From assembly GCA_910580005.1 (NCBI GenBank), contig CAJTXH010000044.1, positions 1-17,084 on the forward strand: 17,084 nucleotides of DNA, read 5' to 3'. Shown here in pieces: positions 1 through 6,790 of this stretch (positions are counted from its first letter, which is position 1; each line of letters opens with the position of its first letter). This stretch comes from an uncultured Lachnospiraceae bacterium. GTDB lineage: Bacteria; Bacillota; Clostridia; Lachnospirales; Lachnospiraceae. Both the position numbers and the translations under genes were made by a program. The notes beneath the pieces were generated by a model, which was not told the origin of the DNA, ran no database searches, and saw only the letters and a list, made by a program, of their open reading frames with translations.

Positions 1-593
1 CAGCTGTTACACCAGTGCCAACTGTTACGTCTTCACCATCTGCAACACCAGCGCCAACAAAAAAGCCAGTAGAAACACCACCACCAGATGAACAATTTAC
101 ATCAGAGCCAGGAACTATATGGCAGATTGGCAATGCGATTTATACAGTTACAGAGAATTCAGGGAATGTAAAAAGCGCAGAGTATTCATATGCGTTAAAA
201 AGCCCAGTAAACTTAAGGATTCCAGATACAGTTGAAATAGAAGGGGAAACATTCCAGGTAAAAGCTGTAGCTAGCAGGGCATTGTTAAGAAGTAATAATG
301 TTGCTAAGGTAATAATTGGAAAAAATGTAGAAACTATTGGAGATGGCACGTTTAGGGAATGTAATGTACTGCAGGAAGTCCAGATAGGGAAAAATGTCAG
401 GGAAATTGGCTCAAAATGTTTTTACAAGTCAAAGCTTTTAAGGAAAATAACAATAAAATCAAGTAAAATAGAAAATATTTCCAATAAAGCATTTGCAGGA
501 ATTTCTTCCAAAGCAGTAATAAAAGTGCCAAAAGCAAAGGCAGCAGAATACAGGAATATGATTGGAAGGAAATATAAATATAAGAAAGTTTAA
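1..593 (+). CDS. C-terminal part of a BspA-type leucine-rich-repeat surface protein (5' end outside window)
   Basis: The frame is open from the first bases of the window, so the start lies upstream and the protein is partial (about 197 codons visible). The first 30 or so residues are a Pro/Thr/Ser-rich linker of the kind that joins a wall- or membrane-distal domain to the rest of a surface protein. After it come short repeats of the LRR_5 (BspA, Treponema pallidum-like) type, with recurring patterns such as 'VIIGKNVETIGDGTFREC' and 'VQIGKNVREIGSKCFYKS', then a typical closing segment rich in Lys and Tyr. Such proteins are extracellular and thought to bind host or polymer ligands; the ligand here is unknown. 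No sorting signal or anchor is visible at the C-terminus, so attachment must lie in the missing N-terminal part. The family call is secure; any function is inference. Confidence 0.85.
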   Translation, partial: AVTPVPTVTSSPSATPAPTKKPVETPPPDEQFTSEPGTIWQIGNAIYTVTENSGNVKSAEYSYALKSPVNLRIPDTVEIEGETFQVKAVASRALLRSNNVAKVIIGKNVETIGDGTFRECNVLQEVQIGKNVREIGSKCFYKSKLLRKITIKSSKIENISNKAFAGISSKAVIKVPKAKAAEYRNMIGRKYKYKKV

Positions 594-643
594 CAGCCTC
601 CTTCTGCTATATGCAGGTTTTGGTACATATACTGACATGGGAG

Positions 644-680
644 ATAACCCCTGCTTCCCAAAGCAGGGGGTTATAATTTT
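644..680 (+). terminator. Intrinsic terminator or attenuator hairpin after the LRR gene
   Basis: Bases 644-656 pair with 661-674 in a 13-bp stem with one bulged G (670) and a CCCA loop, followed by AATTTTG. It lies about 50 bp after the LRR stop codon and ends only 10 bases before the ribosome binding site of the next gene (AAAGGA, 685-690). There is too little room for a promoter between them, so the next gene is either transcribed through this hairpin or begins upstream of it. A weak upstream hairpin CTGC-TATAT-GCAG (about 604-616) is also present. Confidence 0.65.
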
Positions 681-700
681 GTAGAAAGGATTTTAGCCAG

Positions 701-1498
701 ATGGAAGAGCAGGAAAGGTTTTTAGAAATACTTAGTGAGATAAAGAATATTGCAGCATTGCAGAATAATACACTGTCAAAAGAGGAGATATGCAGGTATC
801 TTGGAGGCATGGATTTTGATAGTGGTAAAATTGAAGCTGTATATAAATACCTTAGTGCAGGCGGAATTAAAATTACAGGTTATGAAGCATTATCTGGTGT
901 CACAGAAACCAGCATGGCAGAGGACAGGGCACTGTTTAACCAGAAGATTTACAGACAGGAGGTAGAAAAGCTTGCTATTACAGGCAGCGGGGAAACTAAC
1001 AGCATTATAAAGGGATTTCTGATGGGGGATGACACTTTAAGGGACAGGCTGGCCGAAAGCAAGCTTGCACATGTAATAAGGCTTGCATCAGAATACAGCA
1101 GGCGTAGCATAGTTGCAGATAAAACAGTATCTATAGATGAAATTATATCTGAGGGCAATGTGGGGCTTTTAACTGGAATTTCTATAATTAGTGAAAACAG
1201 GGCACAATATATTAAAGAAAATGGCGTGCCCGATTATGAAGCTGTACATGGCATAATAAATATGGAGATAGTTAATGCAATGGAAAGCTTTATAGATATG
1301 GAAGCATCTGGAAAAGACTGGGAAAATGCCATGCTTGCCAAGGCAAACCTGCTGCATGAAGCAGCAAAGTACCTTGCAGGTGAAAATGGGAATATACCAT
1401 CTGAAGAAGAATTATCTGAATATACAAAGATTCCTGTAGAAGAGATTAAAAGAATAACAGGGCTGTCAGAAGACACAAAAAGGGTTGTATCCTCCTGA
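701..1498 (+). CDS. Sigma-70-like protein without region 4
   Basis: 265 residues; AAAGGA at 685-690 supports the ATG at 701. Residues about 5-60 resemble region 1.1 of primary sigma factors (helices ending 'AVYKYLSAGGIKITG'). Residues about 113-160 match sigma regions 2.1-2.2, the RNA polymerase clamp-binding part ('AESKLAHVIRLASEYSRR', then 'IISEGNVGLL'). Where regions 2.3-2.4 should carry the aromatic melting residues and the -10 recognition helix, residues 178-200 read 'DYEAVHGIINMEIVNAMESF', without the Trp pair. Residues about 208-258 resemble region 3. There is no region 4, so no -35 recognition. Known: sigma regions 2 and 3 dock on the polymerase core. Inference: it may bind core without directing normal initiation, acting as an accessory factor or decoy, or it may be a diverged lineage-specific sigma. 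It shares no operon with nrdD, which has its own promoter. Confidence 0.7.
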   Translation: MEEQERFLEILSEIKNIAALQNNTLSKEEICRYLGGMDFDSGKIEAVYKYLSAGGIKITGYEALSGVTETSMAEDRALFNQKIYRQEVEKLAITGSGETNSIIKGFLMGDDTLRDRLAESKLAHVIRLASEYSRRSIVADKTVSIDEIISEGNVGLLTGISIISENRAQYIKENGVPDYEAVHGIINMEIVNAMESFIDMEASGKDWENAMLAKANLLHEAAKYLAGENGNIPSEEELSEYTKIPVEEIKRITGLSEDTKRVVSS

Positions 1499-1622
1499 AA
1501 ATGCTAGTTTTGTATTTGATACAGTAAAAATATGTTTATGAAATATTGGATTTTAAGACATAAATATGCAAAATGATTACAACATCTCTCTACAGCTGTA
1601 AGACTTAGAAAAATGGAAATGT

Positions 1623-1668
1623 CCACAAAATATAGTGTGTATTTTACGTTATGCACAATATATTGTGG
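1623..1668 (+). promoter_or_regulatory. Paired NrdR boxes upstream of nrdD
   Basis: Two 16-bp sites, CCACAAAATATAGTGT (1623-1638) and GCACAATATATTGTGG (1653-1668), match the NrdR box consensus acaCwAtATaTwGtgt. Their starts are 30 bp apart, about three helical turns, as is usual for cooperative NrdR binding. NrdR is the zinc-ribbon/ATP-cone repressor of ribonucleotide reductase genes. The second box overlaps the predicted -35 element, which fits repression by blocking polymerase. The nrdR gene itself is not in the window. Confidence 0.88.
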
Positions 1669-1694
1669 ACTTTTTTGCCATATAATGCTATAAT
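1666..1694 (+). promoter_or_regulatory. Predicted nrdDG operon promoter
   Basis: TGGACT (1666-1671), 17 bp, TATAAT (1689-1694). A second TATAAT lies at 1681-1686 but has no well-spaced -35 partner. The -35 overlaps NrdR box 2. Transcription would start near 1701, giving an untranslated leader of about 85 bases. Confidence 0.7.
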
Positions 1695-1709
1695 AGCATT
1701 GCATAAGCA

Positions 1710-1751
1710 AGCCAGGCAGATATCTATAATCTGCACTGGCTGCTTGCCTGG
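1710..1751 (+). promoter_or_regulatory. Hairpin in the nrdD leader
   Basis: Bases 1710-1721 pair with 1729-1741 as a 12-bp stem with one bulged A (1735) and a 7-base loop. A competing stem, CCAGGCA (1712-1718) with TGCCTGG (1745-1751), uses the same 5' arm, so two exclusive folds are possible. It lies between the predicted transcription start and the AGGAG ribosome binding site (1770-1774). There is no U-run after it. Function unknown. Confidence 0.5.
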
Positions 1752-1785
1752 TAAGGTTAAATTATAAATAGGAGTGATGTATAGG

Positions 1786-3912
1786 ATGAAAGTTACAAAA
1801 CGTGATGGCAGGATTGTAGATTATGACCGCAATAAAATAGTGGTTGCAATACAGAAGGCAAATGCAGAAGTTGACCATTATGAGCAGGTTTCTGATGAAA
1901 AGATTGATTCTATTGTTGCAGGCATTGAAAATAAACATATGGATAATCTTATGGTTGAAGATATACAGGATATGATTGAACAGAAGCTTATGAGCGAGGG
2001 CAAGTTTGAACTTGCCAAAAAGTACATAATATACCGTTATACACGTGAAATGGTGCGGCGTGCCAATACAACTGATGATTCTATTATGAGCCTTATTAAA
2101 AACAGCAATAAGGACGTTATGGAAGAAAATTCCAATAAGAACGCCTACATTGCATCTACACAAAGAGACCTTATAGCAGGTGAGGTATCTAAAGACCTGA
2201 CAAAGAGGGTGCTTCTTCCAGAGAAAATTGTAAGGGCGCATGAAGAAGGGGTAATACATTTCCATGACATGGATTATTTCCTCCAGAGCATATTTAACTG
2301 CTGCCTTATAAATATTGGCGATATGCTTGAAAACGGGACTGTCATGAATGGCAAACTAATTGAAAGCCCCAAGAGCTTCCAGGTGGCATGTACAGTTATG
2401 ACACAGATTATCTCTGCAGTTGCAAGCAGCCAGTATGGAGGCCAGTCAGTTGATATCAGGCATCTTGGCAAATACCTGCGCAAAAGCCATGACAAGTATG
2501 CAATGCATTACAGGCAGAAATATGGCAATGAAATAAGTGAGGATATACTTGAAGAGTTTGTACAGGACAGGCTGTCTGATGAGCTTAAATCAGGCGTACA
2601 GACTATACAGTACCAGATTAATACATTAATGACTACAAACGGGCAGTCACCATTTGTAACTTTGTTTTTAAATCTTGATATAAATGACCCATATATTAAA
2701 GAAAATGCAATGATTATTGAGGAAATACTTAACCAGCGCATTGAAGGCATTAAAAATGAAAAAGGTGTATATGTTACACCAGCATTTCCAAAACTTATAT
2801 ATGTACTTGATGAGCATAACTGCCTGAAAGGTGGTGCATATGACTACCTGACAAGACTTGCAGTAAAATGTTCTGCCAAAAGGATGTACCCTGACTATAT
2901 TTCAGCTAAAAAAATGCGTGAAAACTATGAAGGCAATGTCTTTTCATGTATGGGGTGCAGAAGCTTCCTTACACCTTGGAAGGACAGCAATGGGGAATAT
3001 AAATTTGAGGGACGCTTTAACCAGGGTGTTGTAAGCATAAACCTTCCACAGATAGGCATAATAGCAGATGGTGACGAAGAAGTGTTCTGGGAGCTTTTAG
3101 AAGAGCGCCTTGCACTTTGTTTTGAAGCACTTATGTGCAGGCACCATTCACTTGAAGGTACAATTTCAAGTGTAAGCCCTATACACTGGCAGTATGGTGC
3201 AATAGCAAGGCTTGGCAAGGATGAACCTATAGACAGCCTTCTGCATAATGGATATTCAACCATATCTTTAGGATATATTGGGCTGTATGAGGTAACAAAA
3301 CTTATGACAGGTGTCAGCCATACAAATCCTAAAGGGACTAACTTTGCACTGCGCCTTATGAAACGCCTGCGCCTTGCATGTGATACATGGAAGCTTGAAA
3401 CAGGAATAGGTTTCGGTCTTTATGGCACACCAGCAGAAAGCCTGTGTTACCGCTTTGCAGAAATTGATAAAAAGAAATTTGGCAGTATAAAAGATATAAC
3501 AGACAAAGGGTATTATACTAATTCCTACCATATTGATGTACGTGAAAAAATAGATGCATTCAGTAAATTCAGGTTTGAAAGCCAGTTCCAGAAGATTTCT
3601 TCAGGAGGTGCAATTTCATATGTAGAAATACCAAATATGAGGCATAACCTTGGAGCACTGGAAGACCTTGTAAAGTTTATTTATGAAAATATACAGTATG
3701 CAGAATTTAATACAAAGTCCGACTACTGCCATGTATGCGGCTTTGATGGTGAGATTATAGTGAATGACAACCTTGAGTGGGAATGTCCGCAATGCCATAA
3801 CAAGGATAAAAACAAAATGAACGTTACAAGAAGGACATGTGGGTATCTTGGAGAAAATTTCTGGAATGATGGCAAGACAAAAGAAATTAATTCAAGGGTG
3901 CTGCATCTGTAA
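1786..3912 (+). CDS. nrdD: Anaerobic (class III) ribonucleoside-triphosphate reductase, large subunit
   Basis: Reduces ribonucleoside triphosphates to deoxy forms under anoxic conditions, using a glycyl radical made by NrdG; cytosolic. The 708 residues match the usual length of about 700. An ATP-cone allosteric domain fills the N-terminus (begins 'MKVTKRDGRIVDYDRNKIV'). Conserved cysteine segments 'FNCCLINI' and 'FSCMGCRSFL' belong to the catalytic core. A zinc site is formed by Cys648, Cys651, Cys667 and Cys670. The glycyl radical motif 'RRTCGYLGENFW' places the radical at Gly686, with the usual short C-terminal tail. ATG 1786 was chosen because family members begin at the ATP cone; AGGAG ends 11 bases upstream. 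GTG 1774 and ATG 1777 are in frame but sit in or against that site. First gene of a four-gene operon under predicted NrdR control. Confidence 0.97.
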   Translation: MKVTKRDGRIVDYDRNKIVVAIQKANAEVDHYEQVSDEKIDSIVAGIENKHMDNLMVEDIQDMIEQKLMSEGKFELAKKYIIYRYTREMVRRANTTDDSIMSLIKNSNKDVMEENSNKNAYIASTQRDLIAGEVSKDLTKRVLLPEKIVRAHEEGVIHFHDMDYFLQSIFNCCLINIGDMLENGTVMNGKLIESPKSFQVACTVMTQIISAVASSQYGGQSVDIRHLGKYLRKSHDKYAMHYRQKYGNEISEDILEEFVQDRLSDELKSGVQTIQYQINTLMTTNGQSPFVTLFLNLDINDPYIKENAMIIEEILNQRIEGIKNEKGVYVTPAFPKLIYVLDEHNCLKGGAYDYLTRLAVKCSAKRMYPDYISAKKMRENYEGNVFSCMGCRSFLTPWKDSNGEYKFEGRFNQGVVSINLPQIGIIADGDEEVFWELLEERLALCFEALMCRHHSLEGTISSVSPIHWQYGAIARLGKDEPIDSLLHNGYSTISLGYIGLYEVTKLMTGVSHTNPKGTNFALRLMKRLRLACDTWKLETGIGFGLYGTPAESLCYRFAEIDKKKFGSIKDITDKGYYTNSYHIDVREKIDAFSKFRFESQFQKISSGGAISYVEIPNMRHNLGALEDLVKFIYENIQYAEFNTKSDYCHVCGFDGEIIVNDNLEWECPQCHNKDKNKMNVTRRTCGYLGENFWNDGKTKEINSRVLHL

Positions 3913-3934
3913 CCAGGGAAAGGTATTTTATATA

Positions 3935-4462
3935 ATGAATTATGCAAAAATTAAAAAATGTGATGTTGCAAACGGGCCAGGTGTCAGGGTATCACTTTTT
4001 GTCAGTGGCTGTACACATCACTGCAAAGAATGTTTTAACCCTGAAACATGGGATTTTAATTACGGAAAGCCGTTTACAGCCAGTACAGAAGATGAAATAA
4101 TAAAGTATCTTGGACCAGATTATATAAAGGGGCTTACACTTCTTGGCGGTGAACCTCTGGAACATAGCAGCCAGCAAGTGCTTCTGCCCCTGTTAAGGAA
4201 AATTAAAGGAATATATCCGGAAAAAAGCATATGGTGTTTTACAGGATATGATTTTGAAAAAGATGTTACAGGGCGTATGCTTAATGAATGGGAAGAAACA
4301 AAGGAATTGCTTTCTTATATTGATGTTATGGTAGATGGGGAGTTCATAGCAGATAAAAAAGACCTTGGGCTGGTATTTAAAGGCTCATCCAACCAGAGAA
4401 CCATAATGGTGCAGGAAAGCATGGCAAATGGGGAAATTATATACTGGGATGAAGATAATTAA
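3935..4462 (+). CDS. nrdG: Anaerobic ribonucleotide reductase activating enzyme (radical SAM)
   Basis: 175 residues. It uses a [4Fe-4S] cluster and S-adenosylmethionine to abstract hydrogen from the glycyl radical site of NrdD. The radical SAM motif CX3CX2C is Cys26, Cys30, Cys33 in 'SGCTHHCKECFNPETWDF', and a 'LLGGEPLEH' segment gives the Gly-Gly-Glu SAM-binding strand. The frame is open further upstream into nrdD, but ATG 3935 starts exactly where NrdG proteins start ('MNYAKIKKCDVANGPGVRVS') and has AGGGAAAGG upstream. It begins 22 bp after the nrdD stop, the standard nrdD-nrdG arrangement. Confidence 0.96.
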   Translation: MNYAKIKKCDVANGPGVRVSLFVSGCTHHCKECFNPETWDFNYGKPFTASTEDEIIKYLGPDYIKGLTLLGGEPLEHSSQQVLLPLLRKIKGIYPEKSIWCFTGYDFEKDVTGRMLNEWEETKELLSYIDVMVDGEFIADKKDLGLVFKGSSNQRTIMVQESMANGEIIYWDEDN

Positions 4463-4470
4463 AGGTTGAT

Positions 4471-4956
4471 ATGAACAATAAAAAAGATATTGAAAAACTG
4501 CTTGCAGAAGGAAATGTATTAAAGATAAAGCCTGACGGTTACAGCATGTATCCCATGTTTGTGCCTGGGCGTGATGAGGCTGTTATACGCAGTAAAGGGC
4601 GTGCTGGTGCCAGGCGGGGGGATGTTGTTTTATACAGAAGGAACAATGGCATGCTTGTACTGCACCGTCTGCACCACAAGGGAAAAGATGGTGTTTACAT
4701 GGTCGGGGATAACCAGGTGAAGACAGAAGGCCCGCTTAATGAAAGACAAGTTATAGGTATACTGGATGGATTTATAAGGAATGGGAAATATATAAGCACA
4801 GATAATATTCTGTATAAGGCATTGTCCGGTATCTGGCTTTTTATGCGGCCATTCCGCAGGCCATTCCAGCTTGTAGCAGCATGGGTAAAAAGGAAAATAT
4901 TTAAAGGCAGAAATGGAGGGATATATGAACCAGAAGCAGATAAAAAACGAGTTTAA
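4471..4956 (+). CDS. S24/S26-family serine peptidase, signal peptidase I-like
   Basis: 161 residues. The catalytic serine lies in 'GYSMYPMF' (Ser25), the GxSMxPM motif of signal peptidases and LexA-type S24 proteases. The second conserved block, 'VLHRLHH', puts a His (His65) where bacterial signal peptidase I has a Lys, as in the Ser/His SipW and ER-type enzymes, and 'YMVGDN' is the family's third block. Unlike typical signal peptidases there is no N-terminal membrane segment; the C-terminus (about 120-150) is an amphipathic, Arg/Lys- and Phe/Trp-rich stretch that might touch the membrane. It starts 8 bp after nrdG and overlaps the next gene by 32 bp, so it is translated within the nrd operon. 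Substrate unknown. A SipW-like role or a stand-alone intracellular protease are both possible. Confidence 0.8.
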   Translation: MNNKKDIEKLLAEGNVLKIKPDGYSMYPMFVPGRDEAVIRSKGRAGARRGDVVLYRRNNGMLVLHRLHHKGKDGVYMVGDNQVKTEGPLNERQVIGILDGFIRNGKYISTDNILYKALSGIWLFMRPFRRPFQLVAAWVKRKIFKGRNGGIYEPEADKKRV

Positions 4957-5719
4957 AGAACTGGTAAAAGATGAGGAAAAATTTATAACCAGAAATATTA
5001 CAGTAAAGGAAAATAAGTGGCAGGAAAAAATCAGCAAATATGTTCCTGAAACCTTGGATAAAACACTTAATACAGCATTTTGTAAAGCATTCGGGCTGGT
5101 TTTTGAAAAAGGTACAGGTTTTATTGAGAAAACATACAATAAAGAAAAACGTGAGCAGGATTTTAAGGTAAATGAATATGCAGCTGATTTAAGGAATAAT
5201 AAAAGCAGCATTAAGAAATTTGGAAGGCTGGCTTTTGGCAGTAAAGTCCTTAATATGGCTATTTCTACAGCAGAAGGTGTGGGAATGGGTGTATTTGGCA
5301 TGGGTATCCCTGATATCCCTGTATTTCTTTCAGTAATTTTAAAAAGCATATATGAAACGGCGCTCCATTTTGGGTTTGGATATGAAACAGAAGAAGAGCA
5401 GATATTTATACTGAAAATAATTGAAACTGCCCTGTGCCATGAAGATGAACTGGTAAATGGTGATATAGAGATTAATAGCTGGATAGAACCAGAAGGGAAA
5501 ATATCATTTTTAACAGATAAAAAAACACAGATAGAAAAGACATCAGGCCTGCTTTCACAAGAACTGCTTTACCTTAAATTTATCCAGGGAATACCTGTTG
5601 CAGGGGTTGTTGGCGGCATATCAGATGTTATTTACCAGAAGAAAATTACAGATTATGCGGTATTAAAATATAAGAGGAGATTTCTGGTAAAACATATGGA
5701 AGAGGATGTAGTTATATAA
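4925..5719 (+). CDS. EcsC-family protein
   Basis: 264 residues. The ATG at 4925 is preceded by GGAGGG (4915-4920) and lies inside the end of the peptidase gene, so the two are probably translationally coupled. The centre carries the glycine-rich hydrophobic block of the EcsC family, 'GVGMGVFGMGIPDIPVFLSV', followed by 'YETALHFGFGYETEEEQIF' and a second hydrophobic stretch near residue 225 ('GIPVAGVVGGISDVIYQ'). The founding Bacillus EcsC is encoded with an ABC transporter; that transporter is absent here. The family's biochemical function is not established. The hydrophobic blocks suggest membrane association. It is the last gene before a strong terminator. Confidence 0.85.
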   Translation: MNQKQIKNEFKELVKDEEKFITRNITVKENKWQEKISKYVPETLDKTLNTAFCKAFGLVFEKGTGFIEKTYNKEKREQDFKVNEYAADLRNNKSSIKKFGRLAFGSKVLNMAISTAEGVGMGVFGMGIPDIPVFLSVILKSIYETALHFGFGYETEEEQIFILKIIETALCHEDELVNGDIEINSWIEPEGKISFLTDKKTQIEKTSGLLSQELLYLKFIQGIPVAGVVGGISDVIYQKKITDYAVLKYKRRFLVKHMEEDVVI

Positions 5720-5727
5720 TAGAAGTT

Positions 5728-5777
5728 AAACCGTTGTTACTATAAAACAGCAAAGCCGTGTATAGTAACAACGGTTT
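5728..5777 (+). terminator. Terminator of the nrdDG-peptidase-ecsC operon
   Basis: A perfect 17-bp stem (5728-5744 with 5761-5777) around a 16-base loop, followed by ATTACATTTTATT. It begins 8 bp after the ecsC-like stop codon. The long A/T flanks on both sides could let it work in either direction. Confidence 0.85.
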
Positions 5778-5871
5778 ATTACATTTTATTATATTTATCT
5801 ATATAATCCTTTAATTTTTGTTAATTATACACAAAAATGTAAATAAAGTGAATAAATTTTTAAAAACCTCA

Positions 5872-5917
5872 TATAATTTGTAATAGTTTTGTAACAATAA
5901 TTAATGATATTTAATAT
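5872..5917 (+). promoter_or_regulatory. Promoter region of the cell wall hydrolase with a WalR-like box
   Basis: TGTAAT-N5-TGTAAC at 5879-5895 fits the WalR (YycF) consensus TGTWAH-N5-TGTWAH exactly; a poorer copy (TGTAAA-N5-TGAATA) lies at 5838-5854. Two promoters are possible. P1 is TGAATA (5849-5854), 17 bp, TATAAT (5872-5877). P2 is TTGTAA (5889-5894), 17 bp, TAATAT (5912-5917). The box overlaps the -35 of P2 or lies just after the -10 of P1. The WalRK system controls cell wall hydrolases in Firmicutes, which suits the gene downstream. The region is very AT-rich, so chance matches must be considered. Confidence 0.5.
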
Positions 5918-5939
5918 TTAGACATTACTATTTTTTAAG

Positions 5940-5962
5940 CCGCTTGTAAAGCGGTATGGAGG
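5940..5962 (+). promoter_or_regulatory. Leader hairpin next to the hydrolase ribosome binding site
   Basis: CCGCTT (5940-5945) pairs with AAGCGG (5949-5954) around a GTA loop, ending 3 bases before GGAGG (5958-5962), which is 6 bases from the ATG at 5969. It has no U-run, so it is more likely a 5' leader structure than a terminator. Confidence 0.5.
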
Positions 5963-5968
5963 ATTAAT

Positions 5969-6613
5969 ATGAGAAAGGCAACAAAAGGGGCATTAGCAGC
6001 AGCAGTTTTAAGTGCAGCGCTTGTACCGGCAGCTAGTAACGCATCAGTAGCAATGGCACCTGCACCGGTAAAAGATGCTTCTTCACAAAAAGTCGTTATA
6101 TTACAATCTGAAAACCATGTTGTGGAAAATGCGGATAATTATAACAGAATAAAAAGACTGAGCGCAAATCATGAAAAAAGGGCGCAGATGCAAGAGGCTG
6201 CACGCATAAAAAAAAGCTGCGGCGTATCTGTATCAGCCTCTGACAGGGTTATACTTGAAAGGATTGTTGAAGCAGAAGCAGGAGGGGAAGACCATAAAGG
6301 AAAAGTGCTTGTAGCCAATGTTGTATTAAACAGGGTTAAAAGCAAGTCATTTCCTTCTACAATCAGTGAAGTGGTCTTTGCACACAGGGGTTCTACGTAC
6401 CAGTTTTCACCTATACATGATGGAAGATATTATACAGTAAGCGTTTCAGATGATACTAAAAAGGCAGTAAATGATGCATTAGATGGTGTTGACCCATCGC
6501 AGGGGGCACTTTACTTTATGGAAAGGGCATATGCGGACTCAGATAATGCTGCATGGTTTGACAGATGTCTTACAAGGCTGTTTGGTTATCATTGCCATGA
6601 ATTTTATAAATAA
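5969..6613 (+). CDS. Secreted cell wall hydrolase, SleB/CwlJ type
   Basis: 214 residues. The N-terminus is a clear Sec signal peptide: basic 'MRKATKG', an Ala/Leu-rich core, and a likely cleavage after 'AASNA' (about residue 25). A linker of about 60 residues follows. Residues about 92-214 form the SleB/CwlJ Hydrolase_2 domain, with the catalytic-region motif 'RIVEAEAGGEDHKGKVLVAN' (conserved Glu), 'NRVKSKSFPSTISEVVF', 'YQFSPIHDGRY' and a C-terminal 'YGxH'-like end. The family contains lytic transglycosylases acting on cortex or peptidoglycan. Without an obvious peptidoglycan-binding domain, a role in vegetative wall turnover or in spore germination are both possible; the WalR-like box upstream points to the former. 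It is monocistronic, between two terminators. Confidence 0.88.
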   Translation: MRKATKGALAAAVLSAALVPAASNASVAMAPAPVKDASSQKVVILQSENHVVENADNYNRIKRLSANHEKRAQMQEAARIKKSCGVSVSASDRVILERIVEAEAGGEDHKGKVLVANVVLNRVKSKSFPSTISEVVFAHRGSTYQFSPIHDGRYYTVSVSDDTKKAVNDALDGVDPSQGALYFMERAYADSDNAAWFDRCLTRLFGYHCHEFYK

Positions 6614-6650
6614 AGAAAAGGCAGTTGTATAATGTTTAATTAATATATCA

Positions 6651-6685
6651 GGCGTACCTTAAAATATAAAAGAGGGTACGCCTTT
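6651..6685 (+). terminator. Terminator of the cell wall hydrolase gene
   Basis: GGCGTACC (6651-6658) pairs perfectly with GGTACGCC (6675-6682), extended by an outer A-T pair, with a 16-base loop and a following TTTCT. It lies about 40 bp after the hydrolase stop codon. Confidence 0.85.
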
Positions 6686-6781
6686 CTGCTTATGGAGCAG
6701 GCGTAACAGTTCAGCCTTACCAGTGCTGAAAGCACTGATTTGCTACTATGAAGAATAGTAACGAACAGGCAAGAACTTTTT
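6686..6781 (+). other. Structured intergenic segment, possible small RNA
   Basis: Between the hydrolase terminator and the thrC promoter, several stems occur in a row: CTGCT/AGCAG (6686-6690 with 6696-6700), CAGTGCT/AGCACTG (6721-6727 with 6731-6737) and TACTAT/ATAGTA (6744-6749 with 6755-6760). The last two are enclosed by GCCT (6714-6717) and AGGC (6767-6770), which would give a three-way junction. A U-run (6778-6781) follows. I do not recognise it as a known riboswitch, tRNA or T-box, and there is no T-box AGGGTGG motif. It lies upstream of the thrC promoter, so it is not part of the thrC leader. Confidence 0.3.
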
Positions 6782-6790
6782 ATTGTATTC

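Noticed and set aside
1762..2265. A 167-codon minus-strand frame opposite nrdD
   Set aside because: Shadow of nrdD: rich in Cys, His, Phe and Tyr with no family pattern.
4630..5349. A 239-codon open frame on the minus strand opposite the peptidase and EcsC genes
   Set aside because: It is antisense to two well-supported overlapping genes, has no ribosome binding site that I can see and gives a low-complexity Phe/Ser/Leu-rich product.
5728..5777. An insertion-sequence terminal repeat
   Set aside because: The perfect 17-bp inverted repeat sits directly after a stop codon with an A/T-rich tail, so a transcription terminator explains it; there is no transposase or target duplication.
6701..6775. 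A tRNA gene in the structured segment before thrC
   Set aside because: There is no T-arm GTTCGANNC in the right place, no 7-bp acceptor stem and no plausible anticodon arm.
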